A DNA stretch of 64,000 nucleotides from Novosphingobium kunmingense (GTDB taxonomy: Bacteria; Pseudomonadota; Alphaproteobacteria; Sphingomonadales; Sphingomonadaceae), in the NCBI RefSeq assembly GCF_002813245.1, contig NZ_PHUF01000002.1:124001-188000 (forward strand), given 5' to 3'. Positions within the stretch are counted from its first letter, which is position 1; every line of letters begins with the position of its first letter. The position numbers were made by a program, and so were the translations under genes. This document shows, one piece after another, positions 11,381 through 20,709 of this stretch. The notes beneath the pieces were generated by a model. That model saw nothing but the letters and a program-made list of their open reading frames with translations, was not told the origin of the DNA and made no database searches.

Positions 11381-11491
11381 CAATAAAAAACCACCTCGTG
11401 CAAGCGCACGAGGTGGCCAAGGTTCAGGGAGGAGGTGCACAAAGTGCACCAGATACCTTGCCGGGCCATGAGGGAAGCGCCGACAAGACAT
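11381..11491 (-). ncRNA. candidate trans-acting sRNA, suhB/alpha-r14 (mmgR)-like
   Basis: A transcript of about 110 nt is bounded by a good promoter and a textbook terminator, with no ORF that makes sense inside. In order it has: a 5' hairpin with arms CTTGTCGG/CCGGCAAG whose loop exposes CTTCCCTC; a small hairpin GGTGCAC-TTT-GTGCACC; a single-stranded CTCCTCCC (complement of 11427-11434), which is a perfect anti-Shine-Dalgarno; and an 11-bp terminator stem. This arrangement matches what I recall of the alphaproteobacterial suhB/alpha-r14 family, which blocks ribosome-binding sites. The family assignment rests on memory and needs a covariance-model search. Confidence 0.7.
11385..11416 (-). 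terminator. Rho-independent terminator of the sRNA
   Basis: Perfect 11-bp arms (11391-11401 and 11406-11416) closed by a 4-nt loop and followed on the minus strand by six T (complement of 11385-11390). This is the strongest terminator in the window, and no protein gene on that strand ends nearby. Confidence 0.92.
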
Positions 11492-11496
11492 TTCGA

Positions 11497-11525
11497 AAGA
11501 TAGGGCTGAACCGATTTGCTGGCAA
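11497..11525 (-). promoter_or_regulatory. predicted promoter of the sRNA
   Basis: TTGCCA (11525-11520), a 17-bp spacer and TATCTT (11502-11497) on the minus strand, a near-consensus sigma-70 arrangement that also fits the CCCTA-type -10 used elsewhere in this window. The predicted start is at about 11491. Confidence 0.65.
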
Positions 11526-11552
11526 GCCCTATGCCAATGCATACGAATGACT

Positions 11553-11598
11553 CCGCGGAAATCCGCGGCCCTTGCAAGGGTCGCGGGATTTCCCGCGA
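11553..11598. repeat. three abutting palindromes
   Basis: Three inverted repeats stand back to back with no gap: 11553-11568 (CCGCGG arms, AAAT loop), 11569-11580 (perfect palindrome CCCTTGCAAGGG) and 11581-11598 (TCGCGGGA/TCCCGCGA with a 2-nt loop). They fill the space between the SapC stop and the sRNA promoter. No T run follows, so this is not a standard terminator. It could be a Rho-associated 3' structure or a protein-binding array. Confidence 0.6.
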
Positions 11599-11606
11599 GC
11601 GTCGAA

Positions 11607-12386
11607 TCAGGCTGCGGGTACCGGGACGGGGACGGGGCCCTTGCCCTGCTGGACCTGGCGGCTGAACACCTCGCTCATCAGCTCGAGGCTGAAGAGGTGC
11701 GCGAAGATGAGGGCGAGCATGCCGTTCTGGTTCCACTGGCGCAGGACGTCGCCGCGCACTTCGCGCAGCTTTTCCTGATCGACCATCTTGAAGCCGCGAT
11801 AGACGAACGGCTGGTCGTTCCCGGCCTGCTGGATCGCAACTTCACCGTCCATCAGCAGGTTGTGCTTGACCAGTTCCTCGACGAACGACTGGGTGCGGAA
11901 GCCCGCTTCCTCGAAGTTGCGGCAGAAATCGAGCGTCGCCTTGCAGGCATCGCTGGGTTCGCCATTTTCGAACAGCGCCGAACCTTCGTCGAACTCGCCG
12001 ACAAGGTCGGTGGTCGGATCGAAGCACAGCGACAGTTCCTCGGTGTCGGGGGTCAGCTTGGCCAGCATGAACGGATAACGGCGCGCATAGGCCGGGACAT
12101 AGACCGGATCGGTCGCCTTGCCTTCAGCGTCGATGAAGGTGTTGACCCCTTCGTTGAGGCCCATCAGCGCGAGGGGAACAGGCGGTTCGCCAACCGAGAA
12201 GACGATCGGGTAGTTGCGCGAGGCGTGAACGAATTCCTCGGCCGTCAGGGGTATGGCGTGCTGATCGATCAGCCACTTGGCCTTGTCGGTGGTGCGGCTC
12301 TTCCAGGTGGCGTGGTCGCGGCTGTTGAGCGGCATCAGGTCCTTGTAGAACAGCGGCAGGTTGGTGGCTTGCGGCGCGCTGGCCAT
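11607..12386 (-). CDS. SapC family protein
   Basis: A 259-residue soluble protein of the SapC family (Pfam SapC). Characteristic stretches are FYKDLMPLNSRDHATW, the central YPIVFSVGEPPVPLALMGL and the C-terminal HLFSLELMSEVFSRQ. The name comes from an S-layer secretion locus of Campylobacter. In alphaproteobacteria these proteins are widespread and their role is unproven; no S-layer or type I secretion genes are adjacent. TTGGAGAG lies at good distance before the ATG. The C-terminus ends in a Pro-Val repeat (PVPVPVPAA). Confidence 0.85.
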   Translation of the reverse strand: MASAPQATNLPLFYKDLMPLNSRDHATWKSRTTDKAKWLIDQHAIPLTAEEFVHASRNYPIVFSVGEPPVPLALMGLNEGVNTFIDAEGKATDPVYVPAYARRYPFMLAKLTPDTEELSLCFDPTTDLVGEFDEGSALFENGEPSDACKATLDFCRNFEEAGFRTQSFVEELVKHNLLMDGEVAIQQAGNDQPFVYRGFKMVDQEKLREVRGDVLRQWNQNGMLALIFAHLFSLELMSEVFSRQVQQGKGPVPVPVPAA

Positions 12387-12450
12387 CGAAATCTCTCCAA
12401 ACTAAGTCGAATCCCGGCCGGTCCGGCAGGTTCTGGGCGAATGGGGGCCT

Positions 12451-13905
12451 TTAAGCCTTGGCGCTTTCGCGCGCAAGCGTGACCAGTTTTCCGGGGTTGA
12501 GCAGTTCGTCCGGATCGAGCGCGGCCTTGATCGCCCGCATCAGGTCGAGCGCGACCGGATCGTGCAGCCGGGCAAGCTCGCCGCGTTTCGACTGGCCGAT
12601 GCCGTGTTCGGCCGAGATCGAGCCGCCCCAGGCGGTGACCAGATCATGCACCCGGCGGTTGATCGCCGCGCCCTGGCTTGCTTCCCACGTCGCGCGGTCG
12701 GTGCCCGGGGGCGCGGCGACGTGGAAGTGGATGTTGCCATCGCCCAGATGACCGAAGCCCAACGCGCGCACACCCGGGAAAGCGGTCTCTACCTCGGCGC
12801 CGGCTTCCTCGATGAAGGCGGGCATGCGTTCGACCGGCACGGAGATGTCGTGCTGCATTGCAGGGCCGCGGGCCCGTTCAGCCATCGAGATCGAATCGCG
12901 CAGCGTCCAGAACGCTTCGGCCTGAGCTTCGCTGGAGGCCAGCACGGCGTCTTTGATGAGATCGGCCTCGAAGGCGGCGGCGAGGCATTCCTCGACCCGG
13001 CTACGCAGGCTTTCAGCGCTGGCGGCGTCCTCGGCCACCACTTCGATCAGGGCGTGCCAGTCGTGCGCCTCTGCCAGCGGGCTGCGCGCATCCGGGAGGT
13101 AATCGAGCACCGATTCTAGGCAATCCTGCGGCAGCACCTCGAACCCTTCAAGCGCGCCGCCGAGCGCCGCCTCGCAATGGAGCAGCAGCGAGCGAGCATG
13201 GTGAATCGTGGCGAGACCGACCCAGGCGACTGCCCGGTCCGCCAGCGCCGGCACAAGCCGGAGGGTCGCTGCGGTGACGATGCCGAGCGTGCCTTCCGAA
13301 CCGATGAACAACTGCTTGAGGTCGAACCCCCGGTTGTCCTTGCGCAGTGGGGTGAGAGCGTCGAACACCCGCCCGTCGGGCAGCACGGCTTCGAGCCCCA
13401 GGACCTGCGCGCGCATCACGCCGTGGCGCAGCACCTGCGTTCCTCCCGCGTTGGTCGAGATGAGCCCGCCGACGGTCGCCGAACCCTTGCCGCCCAAGGT
13501 CAGCGGAAATCGCAAGCTCTTTTCCGCGGCGGCTTCGTGCAGCGTTTGGAGGACCACGCCCGCTTCGCAGACGGCCTGCCGCGCTTCGGCGTCGATGGAG
13601 CGGATCGCGTTCATTCGCCGCGTCGTGAGGAGCAGCGAAGATCCGCTCGCATCGGGGGTGGCGCCGCCCGACATGCCGCTGTTGCCGCCCTGCGGGACGA
13701 TCGGCACGCCGGCGCGATGGCAGGCCCGCACGACCCGCGCGAGTTCGTCGGTGCTGGCCGGAGCGGCGAGGCCGAGCGCCTTGCCGGTGTAGCGGCCGCG
13801 CCAGTCGGTCAGCCACGGCCCCACCGTCTCGGGGTCGGCATGAAAGCCGCGCGTGCCAAGGATGGCCCTCAGTTCGGCCAGAAGGTCTTGGAAGGTATCG
13901 GTCAT
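12451..13905 (-). CDS. FAD-binding oxidoreductase, GlcD/D-lactate dehydrogenase type
   Basis: A 484-residue flavoprotein of the vanillyl-alcohol-oxidase/PCMH family. The FAD pyrophosphate loop VPQGGNSGMSGGATPD lies at about 80-95, followed by the LSTNAGG-like ISTNAGGTQVLRHG. The C-terminal catalytic-histidine motif is SAEHGIGQSKRGEL. Such enzymes oxidise D-2-hydroxy acids (D-lactate, glycolate, D-2-hydroxyglutarate) and pass electrons to a cytochrome or ETF. With no glcE/glcF next to it, a single-subunit D-lactate or D-2-hydroxyglutarate dehydrogenase is likelier than glycolate oxidase. The ATG at 13905 gives the family-like N-terminus. Confidence 0.85.
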   Translation of the reverse strand: MTDTFQDLLAELRAILGTRGFHADPETVGPWLTDWRGRYTGKALGLAAPASTDELARVVRACHRAGVPIVPQGGNSGMSGGATPDASGSSLLLTTRRMNAIRSIDAEARQAVCEAGVVLQTLHEAAAEKSLRFPLTLGGKGSATVGGLISTNAGGTQVLRHGVMRAQVLGLEAVLPDGRVFDALTPLRKDNRGFDLKQLFIGSEGTLGIVTAATLRLVPALADRAVAWVGLATIHHARSLLLHCEAALGGALEGFEVLPQDCLESVLDYLPDARSPLAEAHDWHALIEVVAEDAASAESLRSRVEECLAAAFEADLIKDAVLASSEAQAEAFWTLRDSISMAERARGPAMQHDISVPVERMPAFIEEAGAEVETAFPGVRALGFGHLGDGNIHFHVAAPPGTDRATWEASQGAAINRRVHDLVTAWGGSISAEHGIGQSKRGELARLHDPVALDLMRAIKAALDPDELLNPGKLVTLARESAKA

Positions 13906-14030
13906 CTCGGTAGCGGCTATGGCACAGCTTGGCGCGGGTTCCAACGCGCCCACGCGGGCGAGCGCACTTGCGCTTGTGCGCGGGAAGGTTAAGCGGTGGT
14001 TCAACACTGGGGTCTATCTACGCGGGGGCA

Positions 14031-14624
14031 ATGAACGCGTTTCTCAATCTGGTTGCGCCGCTGGCGCTGATGCTGCCGGCGGCCGTGGCGGTGGACGAAG
14101 CGCGCGCCCCGGAGATCGCTGCGGAACCGGAGGTAGACGTTGGCGAGGCCGCGTTCAGCGTGCCTGCTGCACCGATCTCGCGCGCATCGGGCGACAGCTG
14201 GCGTGCTCTGACCGATTATTTTCGCCCCTCGCAAGGCCAGCAGGTGCGGATCGAGGAACGCGTGACCATCCGCATCGCACCGCGCCCGGCGCCGATCATG
14301 CCGTCGATGTTCGCGCAGGACTTTGCTCCGCAGCAGGGCATCCCGCGCTACGTCGAGAAGAAGATGGGCAAGTGCGTGCCGATGACCGCGATCCTCGGGG
14401 TCCAGCCTGGGAATGGCAATCGGCTCATCATGATGCTGAAGGATCGCCGCACCGTAAGTGCCACGCTGTCCAGGGCGTGCCAGGCCCAGGCCTATTATTC
14501 GGGCTTTCTGGTAGCAAAGAATGCCGACGGGATGATCTGCCAGGGCCGCGACCAGCTTCTGGCGCGCAACGGCATGAATTGCACGGTCAGCGGTTTTCGC
14601 CAGATCGTCGAACTGGGCGACTAG
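14031..14624 (+). CDS. hypothetical exported protein
   Basis: A 197-residue protein with a signal-peptide-like N-terminus (LVAPLALMLPAAVAVDEA; cleavage near residue 20-25). I recognise no domain. The mature part has three or four Cys (KKMGKCVPMTAI, LSRACQAQAYY, GMICQGRD, GMNCTVSG), suggesting a disulphide-bonded periplasmic protein. The ATG at 14031 was taken rather than an upstream in-frame one because it puts the hydrophobic segment at the N-terminus; GCGGGGG lies just before it. It is divergent from the FAD oxidoreductase gene. Confidence 0.65.
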   Translation: MNAFLNLVAPLALMLPAAVAVDEARAPEIAAEPEVDVGEAAFSVPAAPISRASGDSWRALTDYFRPSQGQQVRIEERVTIRIAPRPAPIMPSMFAQDFAPQQGIPRYVEKKMGKCVPMTAILGVQPGNGNRLIMMLKDRRTVSATLSRACQAQAYYSGFLVAKNADGMICQGRDQLLARNGMNCTVSGFRQIVELGD

Positions 14625-14633
14625 GCCTTTTCC

Positions 14634-14663
14634 TTGACTTTGCGCGATGCTTGCGCCTAGGGC
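14634..14663 (+). promoter_or_regulatory. predicted promoter of the DEAD-box helicase gene
   Basis: TTGACT (14634-14639), 18 bp, TAGGGC (14658-14663). It starts 10 bp after the preceding stop codon and implies a leader of about 95 nt. Confidence 0.45.
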
Positions 14664-14670
14664 GCCCCAA

Positions 14671-14701
14671 CTTCGCGCGCATTGTGAACGCCCGCGCGAA
14701 G
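14671..14701 (+). other. 5'-leader hairpin of the helicase mRNA
   Basis: Perfect 9-bp arms CTTCGCGCG (14671-14679) and CGCGCGAAG (14693-14701) around a 13-nt loop, lying at the predicted 5' end of the helicase transcript. There is no T run, so it is unlikely to be a terminator. It may stabilise or thermally regulate the mRNA. Confidence 0.5.
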
Positions 14702-14765
14702 CGGCGGCCTGCCGGGGGGATGGGGCGCGAACAGATAGCTTTTTTCCGGAACACAGCACCAGCTT

Positions 14766-16154
<1,389 letters not shown>

Positions 16155-16166
16155 TTCAGAGGCGCT

Positions 16167-18455
16167 TCAGGGCGCCGGCTTGACGAAGCTGTCGATGACC
16201 CGCTTCGCGCCGGCGGTCTCGAACTCGATCTCAAGCTTGTTGCCTTCCTGCGAAGTCACGGTGCCGTAGCCGAACTTTTCGTGGAACACGCGCGCGCCCA
16301 GCGCGATGTCGCCGCGCGGCTTGGCGGCAAAGCTGGCGGCGGATCGGGTCGATTCGGCGATGCGCCGTGGCGCGGGATCGTAGTCGCGCGCGGCCGCGCG
16401 CTGCCAGCCGGGGCCGCGGGTGACGATGCGGCTGGGCTGGTTGCGGGCGACGTCGGCAAAGGGATCGCTCGCCTCGGACCATTGCGCCCGCCACAACGAG
16501 GCGCCGCCCGACAGCGTCGTTTCCTGATCGACATGCGCGGCCGGCAATTCGGCGATGAAGCGGCTCGGGATCGAGCTTGTCCACTGGCCGTAGATGCGGC
16601 GGTTGGCCGCATGGACGATCGTGCAGCGCCGCCGTGCGCGGGTGATCGCGACATAGGCGAGGCGGCGTTCCTCCTCGAGCGCGGACAGGCCGCCTTCGTC
16701 GAGCGCGCGCTGGCTTGGAAACACGCCTTCCTCCCAGCCGGGCAGGAATACGTTGTCGAATTCCAGCCCCTTGGCGGCGTGGATGGTCATTATGGTCAGC
16801 TTTTCGGCGCTGTCGTTGGCGTCGTTGTCCATGACCAGGCTGACGTGTTCGAGGAAATCGCCAAGCGTTTCGTATTCCTCCATCGCGCGGGCCAATTCGG
16901 CGAGGTTCTCCAGCCGTCCGGCGCTTTCCGCGCTTTTCTCGTTCTGAAGTGCGGTGGTGTAGCCGCTTTCCTCCAGCACGGTGCGGGCCAGTTCGGCGGG
17001 GCTCAGCGTCTTGGCTGCCTCGCGCCAGCGGCCGACGTCGCGCATCAGCGCATAGAGCGTGTTGCGAGCGCGGGCCGGCAACTCGTCGGTTTCGGTAATC
17101 TCGAAGGCGGCGAGGCTTAGCGGAACGGCGCGCGCGCGGGCGTGGCGGTGGATCTTCTCGAGCGTCTTGTCGCCAAGGCCGCGTTTCGGGGTGTTGTAGA
17201 TCCGCTCGAAGGCTAGATCGTCGCTCGGCTGGGTGATCAGCCGCAGGTAGGCGAGCGCGTCACGGATCTCGGCGCGCTCGTAGAAGCGGAAGCCGCCGAC
17301 GATCTTGTAGGGCAGGCCGATCGCGATGAAGCGGTCCTCGAACTCGCGGGTCTGGAACTGGGCGCGCACGAGAATCGCAACCTGAGCCAGCGACGCTCCT
17401 TCGCGCTCGAGCCGTTCGGCTTCCTCGCCGATGCGGCGGGCTTCTTCGGGGCCGTCCCAGACGCCGATCACGCGAACCTTGTCGCCGCCGTTCCGCTGGG
17501 TCCACAGCGTCTTGCCGAGGCGCTCGGAATTGGCGCCGATCAGGCCCGATGCCGCCGCCAGAATGTCCGGGGTGGAGCGGTAATTCTGCTCCAGCCTGAT
17601 GACCTTTGCGCCGGGAAAATCCTTTTCGAATCGCAGGATATTGGCAACTTCTGCACCACGCCATGAATAGATCGACTGGTCGTCATCGCCGACCACGCAA
17701 ATATTCTTGTGACCCTGGGCGAGCAGGCGCAGCCACAGGTACTGAACCTGGTTGGTGTCCTGGTATTCGTCGACCATGATGTACTTGAAGCGCTGCTGGT
17801 ATTGCTCCAGAACCTCGCGGTTGGTTCGCAGCACGTTCAGCATGTGGAGCAGCAAATCACCGAAATCGCAGGCGTTTAGCGCCTTGAGCCGATCCTGGTA
17901 CAGCCGATAGAATTTCTGGCCCTGGCCGTTGGCGTAGGCCTCGCTTTCTCCGGCATCGAGATCCTGCGGGTTGAGGCCGCGGTTCTTCCAGCGGTCGATG
18001 CACTGCGCCAGTTGCCGCGCCGGCCAGCGCTTTTCATCCAGCCCCTCGGCCTGGATGAGCTGCTTGAGCACCCGCAGCTGGTCGTCGGTGTCGATGATGG
18101 TGTAGTTCGATTGCAGGCCGACCAGTTCGGCGTGGCGGCGCAGCAGCTTGGCCGCGATCGAGTGGAAGGTGCCAAGCCACGGCATTCCTTCGACCGCCGG
18201 GCCGACCAGCTGGCCGACCCGCTCCTTCATTTCGCGCGCCGCCTTGTTGGTAAAGGTGACGCACAGGATCTCGCTCGGCCAGGCGCGGCGGCTGCGCACG
18301 ATATGGGCCAGCCGCGTGGTCAGGGCCGCGGTTTTGCCGGTGCCGGCGCCGGCCAGCATCAGCACCGGGCCATCCAGCGCCAGCACAGCCTCGCGCTGCG
18401 GCGGGTTCAGCCCCTGAAGCAGGGGATCGTCGAGGGACTCATCATCGGGGGACAC
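16167..18455 (-). CDS. uvrD: UvrD/PcrA-type superfamily 1 DNA helicase
   Basis: ATP-driven 3'-5' DNA helicase for nucleotide-excision and mismatch repair. Walker A AGAGTGKT is at 35-42, the Walker B/motif II stretch is DEYQDTN, and later motifs include DDDQSIYSWRGA, LEQNYRST and TIHAAKGLEFDNVF. I take the GTG at 18455, giving 762 residues beginning MSPDDESLDDP. A GTG at 18533 would run into the promoter region of the divergent gene, and its extra residues are not family-like. The C-terminal region (GARVFHEKFGYGTV) is the typical UvrD/PcrA Tudor-like tail. Confidence 0.93.
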   Translation of the reverse strand: MSPDDESLDDPLLQGLNPPQREAVLALDGPVLMLAGAGTGKTAALTTRLAHIVRSRRAWPSEILCVTFTNKAAREMKERVGQLVGPAVEGMPWLGTFHSIAAKLLRRHAELVGLQSNYTIIDTDDQLRVLKQLIQAEGLDEKRWPARQLAQCIDRWKNRGLNPQDLDAGESEAYANGQGQKFYRLYQDRLKALNACDFGDLLLHMLNVLRTNREVLEQYQQRFKYIMVDEYQDTNQVQYLWLRLLAQGHKNICVVGDDDQSIYSWRGAEVANILRFEKDFPGAKVIRLEQNYRSTPDILAAASGLIGANSERLGKTLWTQRNGGDKVRVIGVWDGPEEARRIGEEAERLEREGASLAQVAILVRAQFQTREFEDRFIAIGLPYKIVGGFRFYERAEIRDALAYLRLITQPSDDLAFERIYNTPKRGLGDKTLEKIHRHARARAVPLSLAAFEITETDELPARARNTLYALMRDVGRWREAAKTLSPAELARTVLEESGYTTALQNEKSAESAGRLENLAELARAMEEYETLGDFLEHVSLVMDNDANDSAEKLTIMTIHAAKGLEFDNVFLPGWEEGVFPSQRALDEGGLSALEEERRLAYVAITRARRRCTIVHAANRRIYGQWTSSIPSRFIAELPAAHVDQETTLSGGASLWRAQWSEASDPFADVARNQPSRIVTRGPGWQRAAARDYDPAPRRIAESTRSAASFAAKPRGDIALGARVFHEKFGYGTVTSQEGNKLEIEFETAGAKRVIDSFVKPAP

Positions 18456-18559
18456 GGGTGAACAGTTAGGGAACGAAGCGGCGCGGCGCAACCCGCCGCA
18501 TGGAACCGGGCGGCGATCCACGTGTTGTCCCACCCACGAGCCCCGAAGGAGACAAGATA

Positions 18560-19345
18560 ATGAAGGTATTCCTGACCGGCAGCGCCGCCGCCCTGGCCAT
18601 GGCGCTGTGTGCCGCCCCGACGATCGCCACTGCCCAGACTTCCGCGGCCACGACCACGACCACGACCACCGTTGTCCTGACGCCGGAGCAGCAGGCGGCC
18701 TACGCCGCGTGGAACGCCACCCAGCAGGCGGCCTACAACGCCTGGGCCAGCGATCTGCAGACCTATTACTGGGGGCTGACCCCCGAACAGCGCACCGCCT
18801 GGTGGGCGCTGACCGATGCCGACCGCACCAGCCTTTACGCCTGGCCGGCCGATGTTCGCAGCTACTACTGGGGGCTCACGCCCGAGCAGTCGACGGCGTG
18901 GTGGGATCTTACCGACGCCCAGCGCACCGGCTTCTATGCCTGGCCACTCGACGCGCGCACCTATTACTGGACCTTGACGCCCGAGCAGCGCACCGGCTGG
19001 TGGGCGCTGAACGATGCGCAGCGCACCCGAATCCTGGCGATGGACGCCGAGGCGCGGGCCAAGGCCTGGGCGTCGATCAGCAACCAGATGGCCAACCGCA
19101 GCACAGTCGCCGTCGCAGCGACGACCGCCGCCCGCGTCGACAACCGCGCACCGGGCGACGTCGCGGCTGCCGTGGCCGAGGCCAAGACCTATCCGATCTG
19201 CAGCAAGACGATCACCGACAGCTGTATCCAGCCGCGCGCGGCCGGGAAGAACTATGGCAACCGTCCGCTCGATTACTGGCCGGGCGCCCCGGCCAGCGAA
19301 TTGAAGGCACAGGGCAAGGTGGTGGCCAAGGTCAAGCCCAACTGA
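18560..19345 (+). CDS. secreted Trp/Tyr-rich 33-residue repeat protein, function unknown
   Basis: A 261-residue protein with a clear signal peptide (cleavage near ATAQ, residue 26), a run of seven Thr (31-37), then four tandem repeats with LTPEQ recurring at residues 40, 73, 106 and 139, an exact 33-residue period. Each complete unit carries YYW, a WW pair, and Asp-Ala-x-Arg-Thr. The C-terminal ~90 residues are non-repetitive with two Cys (ICSKTITDSC) and end in a basic tail. I recognise no family. Extracellular or periplasmic location is clear; carbohydrate or peptidoglycan binding by the aromatic repeats is only a guess. AAGGAGA precedes the ATG at 8 nt, and a strong terminator follows, so it is monocistronic. 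Confidence 0.8.
   Translation: MKVFLTGSAAALAMALCAAPTIATAQTSAATTTTTTTVVLTPEQQAAYAAWNATQQAAYNAWASDLQTYYWGLTPEQRTAWWALTDADRTSLYAWPADVRSYYWGLTPEQSTAWWDLTDAQRTGFYAWPLDARTYYWTLTPEQRTGWWALNDAQRTRILAMDAEARAKAWASISNQMANRSTVAVAATTAARVDNRAPGDVAAAVAEAKTYPICSKTITDSCIQPRAAGKNYGNRPLDYWPGAPASELKAQGKVVAKVKPN
18677..19072 (+). repeat. four in-frame 99-bp tandem repeats
   Basis: Four consecutive 99-bp units inside the secreted repeat-protein gene, each starting with codons for LTPEQ (18677, 18776, 18875, 18974). The first unit is the most diverged (Ala-rich), and units 2 and 3 are the closest to each other. The exact codon-phase period points to duplication under selection for the protein repeat. Confidence 0.85.
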
Positions 19346-19376
19346 CAAGCAACAGCCCGAAAAGGGTCGCAGGGAA

Positions 19377-19406
19377 GGGCGTCGGTGGCAGCACCGGCGC
19401 CCTTTT
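19377..19406 (+). terminator. Rho-independent terminator
   Basis: Arms 19377-19387 and 19392-19402 (11 bp, one G-T pair) with a GCAG loop, then TTTTC. It ends the repeat-protein mRNA. Confidence 0.88.
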
Positions 19407-19446
19407 CGTTTGACAGCCGGGAACAGCATCGCGACGAGCGGTCGCC

Positions 19447-20709
19447 ATGAATCCGCTTCGCCAGCATCGCCGCGTGCTGACTGCCTCGCTCACTGGCACG
19501 GCGGTCGAATTCTATGACTTCTACGTTTTTGCCACCGCAACCGCGCTGGTGTTCGGCGAACTGTTTTTCCCCAAGAGCTCGCCCGAGGTTCAGGGCATTG
19601 CCAAGTTCATGGTCTTCGGCCTCGCCTTCATTGCGCGGCCGATCGGGGCGGTTGCCTTCGGCCATTTCGGCGACCGGGTGGGCCGCAAGGCTACGCTGGT
19701 CGCCTCGCTGCTGCTGATGGGCGCTTCGACCCTGCTGGTCGCCTTCCTTCCCGGCTATGCCGACGCAGGTTTCTTCGCACCGCTGCTGCTGTGCATCCTG
19801 CGCTTCGGGCAGGGGCTGGGCCTCGGCGGCGAATGGGGCGGGGCGGCCCTGCTCGCGACCGAGAACGCGCCGAAGGGCTGGGAAAGCCGCTTCGGTGCGG
19901 CGCCGCAGCTTGGCGCGCCGCTGGGGTTCCTCGCCGCGAACGGGCTGTTCCTGCTGCTCGGCCTGTGGCTGAGCGATGCCGATTTCCTCAACTGGGGCTG
20001 GCGCGTACCGTTCCTTGCCAGCGCGGTGCTGGTCGGCATCGGGCTGTGGGTGCGGCTCAATATCGGCGAAACCGCACAATTCCGCGAAGCGCTCGACCGC
20101 GCTCCGCCGCCGGCAGTGCCGTTGTGGGCCTTGCTGCGCGATCATGGCGGGGCGGTGCTTGCGGGGAGCGCCGGCGTGGTCGCCTGCTTCGCACTGTTCT
20201 ACCTCTCCACCGCCTTCGCGCTCGACATCGGGACGCGGCAGCTCGGTTATCCGCGCGAGACCTTCCTGTCGCTGCAACTTGCCGCCAACCTGTTCCTGGC
20301 GCTGGGAATCGTCATCGCCGCCTGGCTGTCCGATCGGACGAGCGCGGGCCGGATGATCCTGTGGGGTGCGGTCGCAACCATCGGCGTGGGACTGCTGTTC
20401 GCGCCGGGGCTGGCGGGAGGTACGCTGGCGATCTTCCTGACTCTGGCCACGGCGCTGTTCGTGATGGGCTTCGTCTATGGTCCGCTTGGCGGCTGGCTGA
20501 CGACGCTTTACCCGGTGCCGGTGCGGTATTCGGGTGTTTCGGTAGCGTTCAATGCCGGCGGGATCGTCGGCGGGGCGGTGACCCCGCTGGTCGCCAAGGC
20601 GATGACCGATGCCGGCCACGGCGACGCGATCGGTTACCTGCTGGTGGCCGCCGGCGCGCTGACCGTGCTGGGCGTCAGCCTGGCGCGCCCGGCGCCCGCA
20701 GCAGGGTGA
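19447..20709 (+). CDS. MFS transporter, metabolite:H+ symporter (MHS) family
   Basis: A 420-residue inner-membrane protein with about 12 transmembrane segments. The MHS signature is evident: an N-terminal GTAVEFYDFYVFATATALVF, the loop 2-3 motif GHFGDRVGRKATL and RFGQGLGLGGEWGGAAL. MHS members (ProP, ShiA, KgtP and others) import organic acids or compatible solutes with protons; the substrate cannot be predicted. It is slightly short because the C-terminal tail found in ProP is absent. Its 3' end overlaps the convergent rsmD gene by 35 bp. Confidence 0.9.
   Translation: MNPLRQHRRVLTASLTGTAVEFYDFYVFATATALVFGELFFPKSSPEVQGIAKFMVFGLAFIARPIGAVAFGHFGDRVGRKATLVASLLLMGASTLLVAFLPGYADAGFFAPLLLCILRFGQGLGLGGEWGGAALLATENAPKGWESRFGAAPQLGAPLGFLAANGLFLLLGLWLSDADFLNWGWRVPFLASAVLVGIGLWVRLNIGETAQFREALDRAPPPAVPLWALLRDHGGAVLAGSAGVVACFALFYLSTAFALDIGTRQLGYPRETFLSLQLAANLFLALGIVIAAWLSDRTSAGRMILWGAVATIGVGLLFAPGLAGGTLAIFLTLATALFVMGFVYGPLGGWLTTLYPVPVRYSGVSVAFNAGGIVGGAVTPLVAKAMTDAGHGDAIGYLLVAAGALTVLGVSLARPAPAAG

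Noticed and set aside
11278..11550. 90-codon frame across the sRNA locus
   Set aside because: It continues out of frame from the amidohydrolase gene, has no ribosome-binding site, and runs opposite to the promoter and terminator pair that define the sRNA.
13988..14006. CtrA-like box (TTAA, 7 bp, TTCA) upstream of the exported hypothetical protein
   Set aside because: One mismatch in the second half-site, and no supporting second copy near cell-cycle genes. It also overlaps a weak promoter-like TTGCGC/TAAGCG, so the signal is ambiguous.
18677..19072. Direct repeats as a possible CRISPR or satellite array
   Set aside because: The 99-bp units are in codon phase inside a secreted-protein gene and have no unique spacers.
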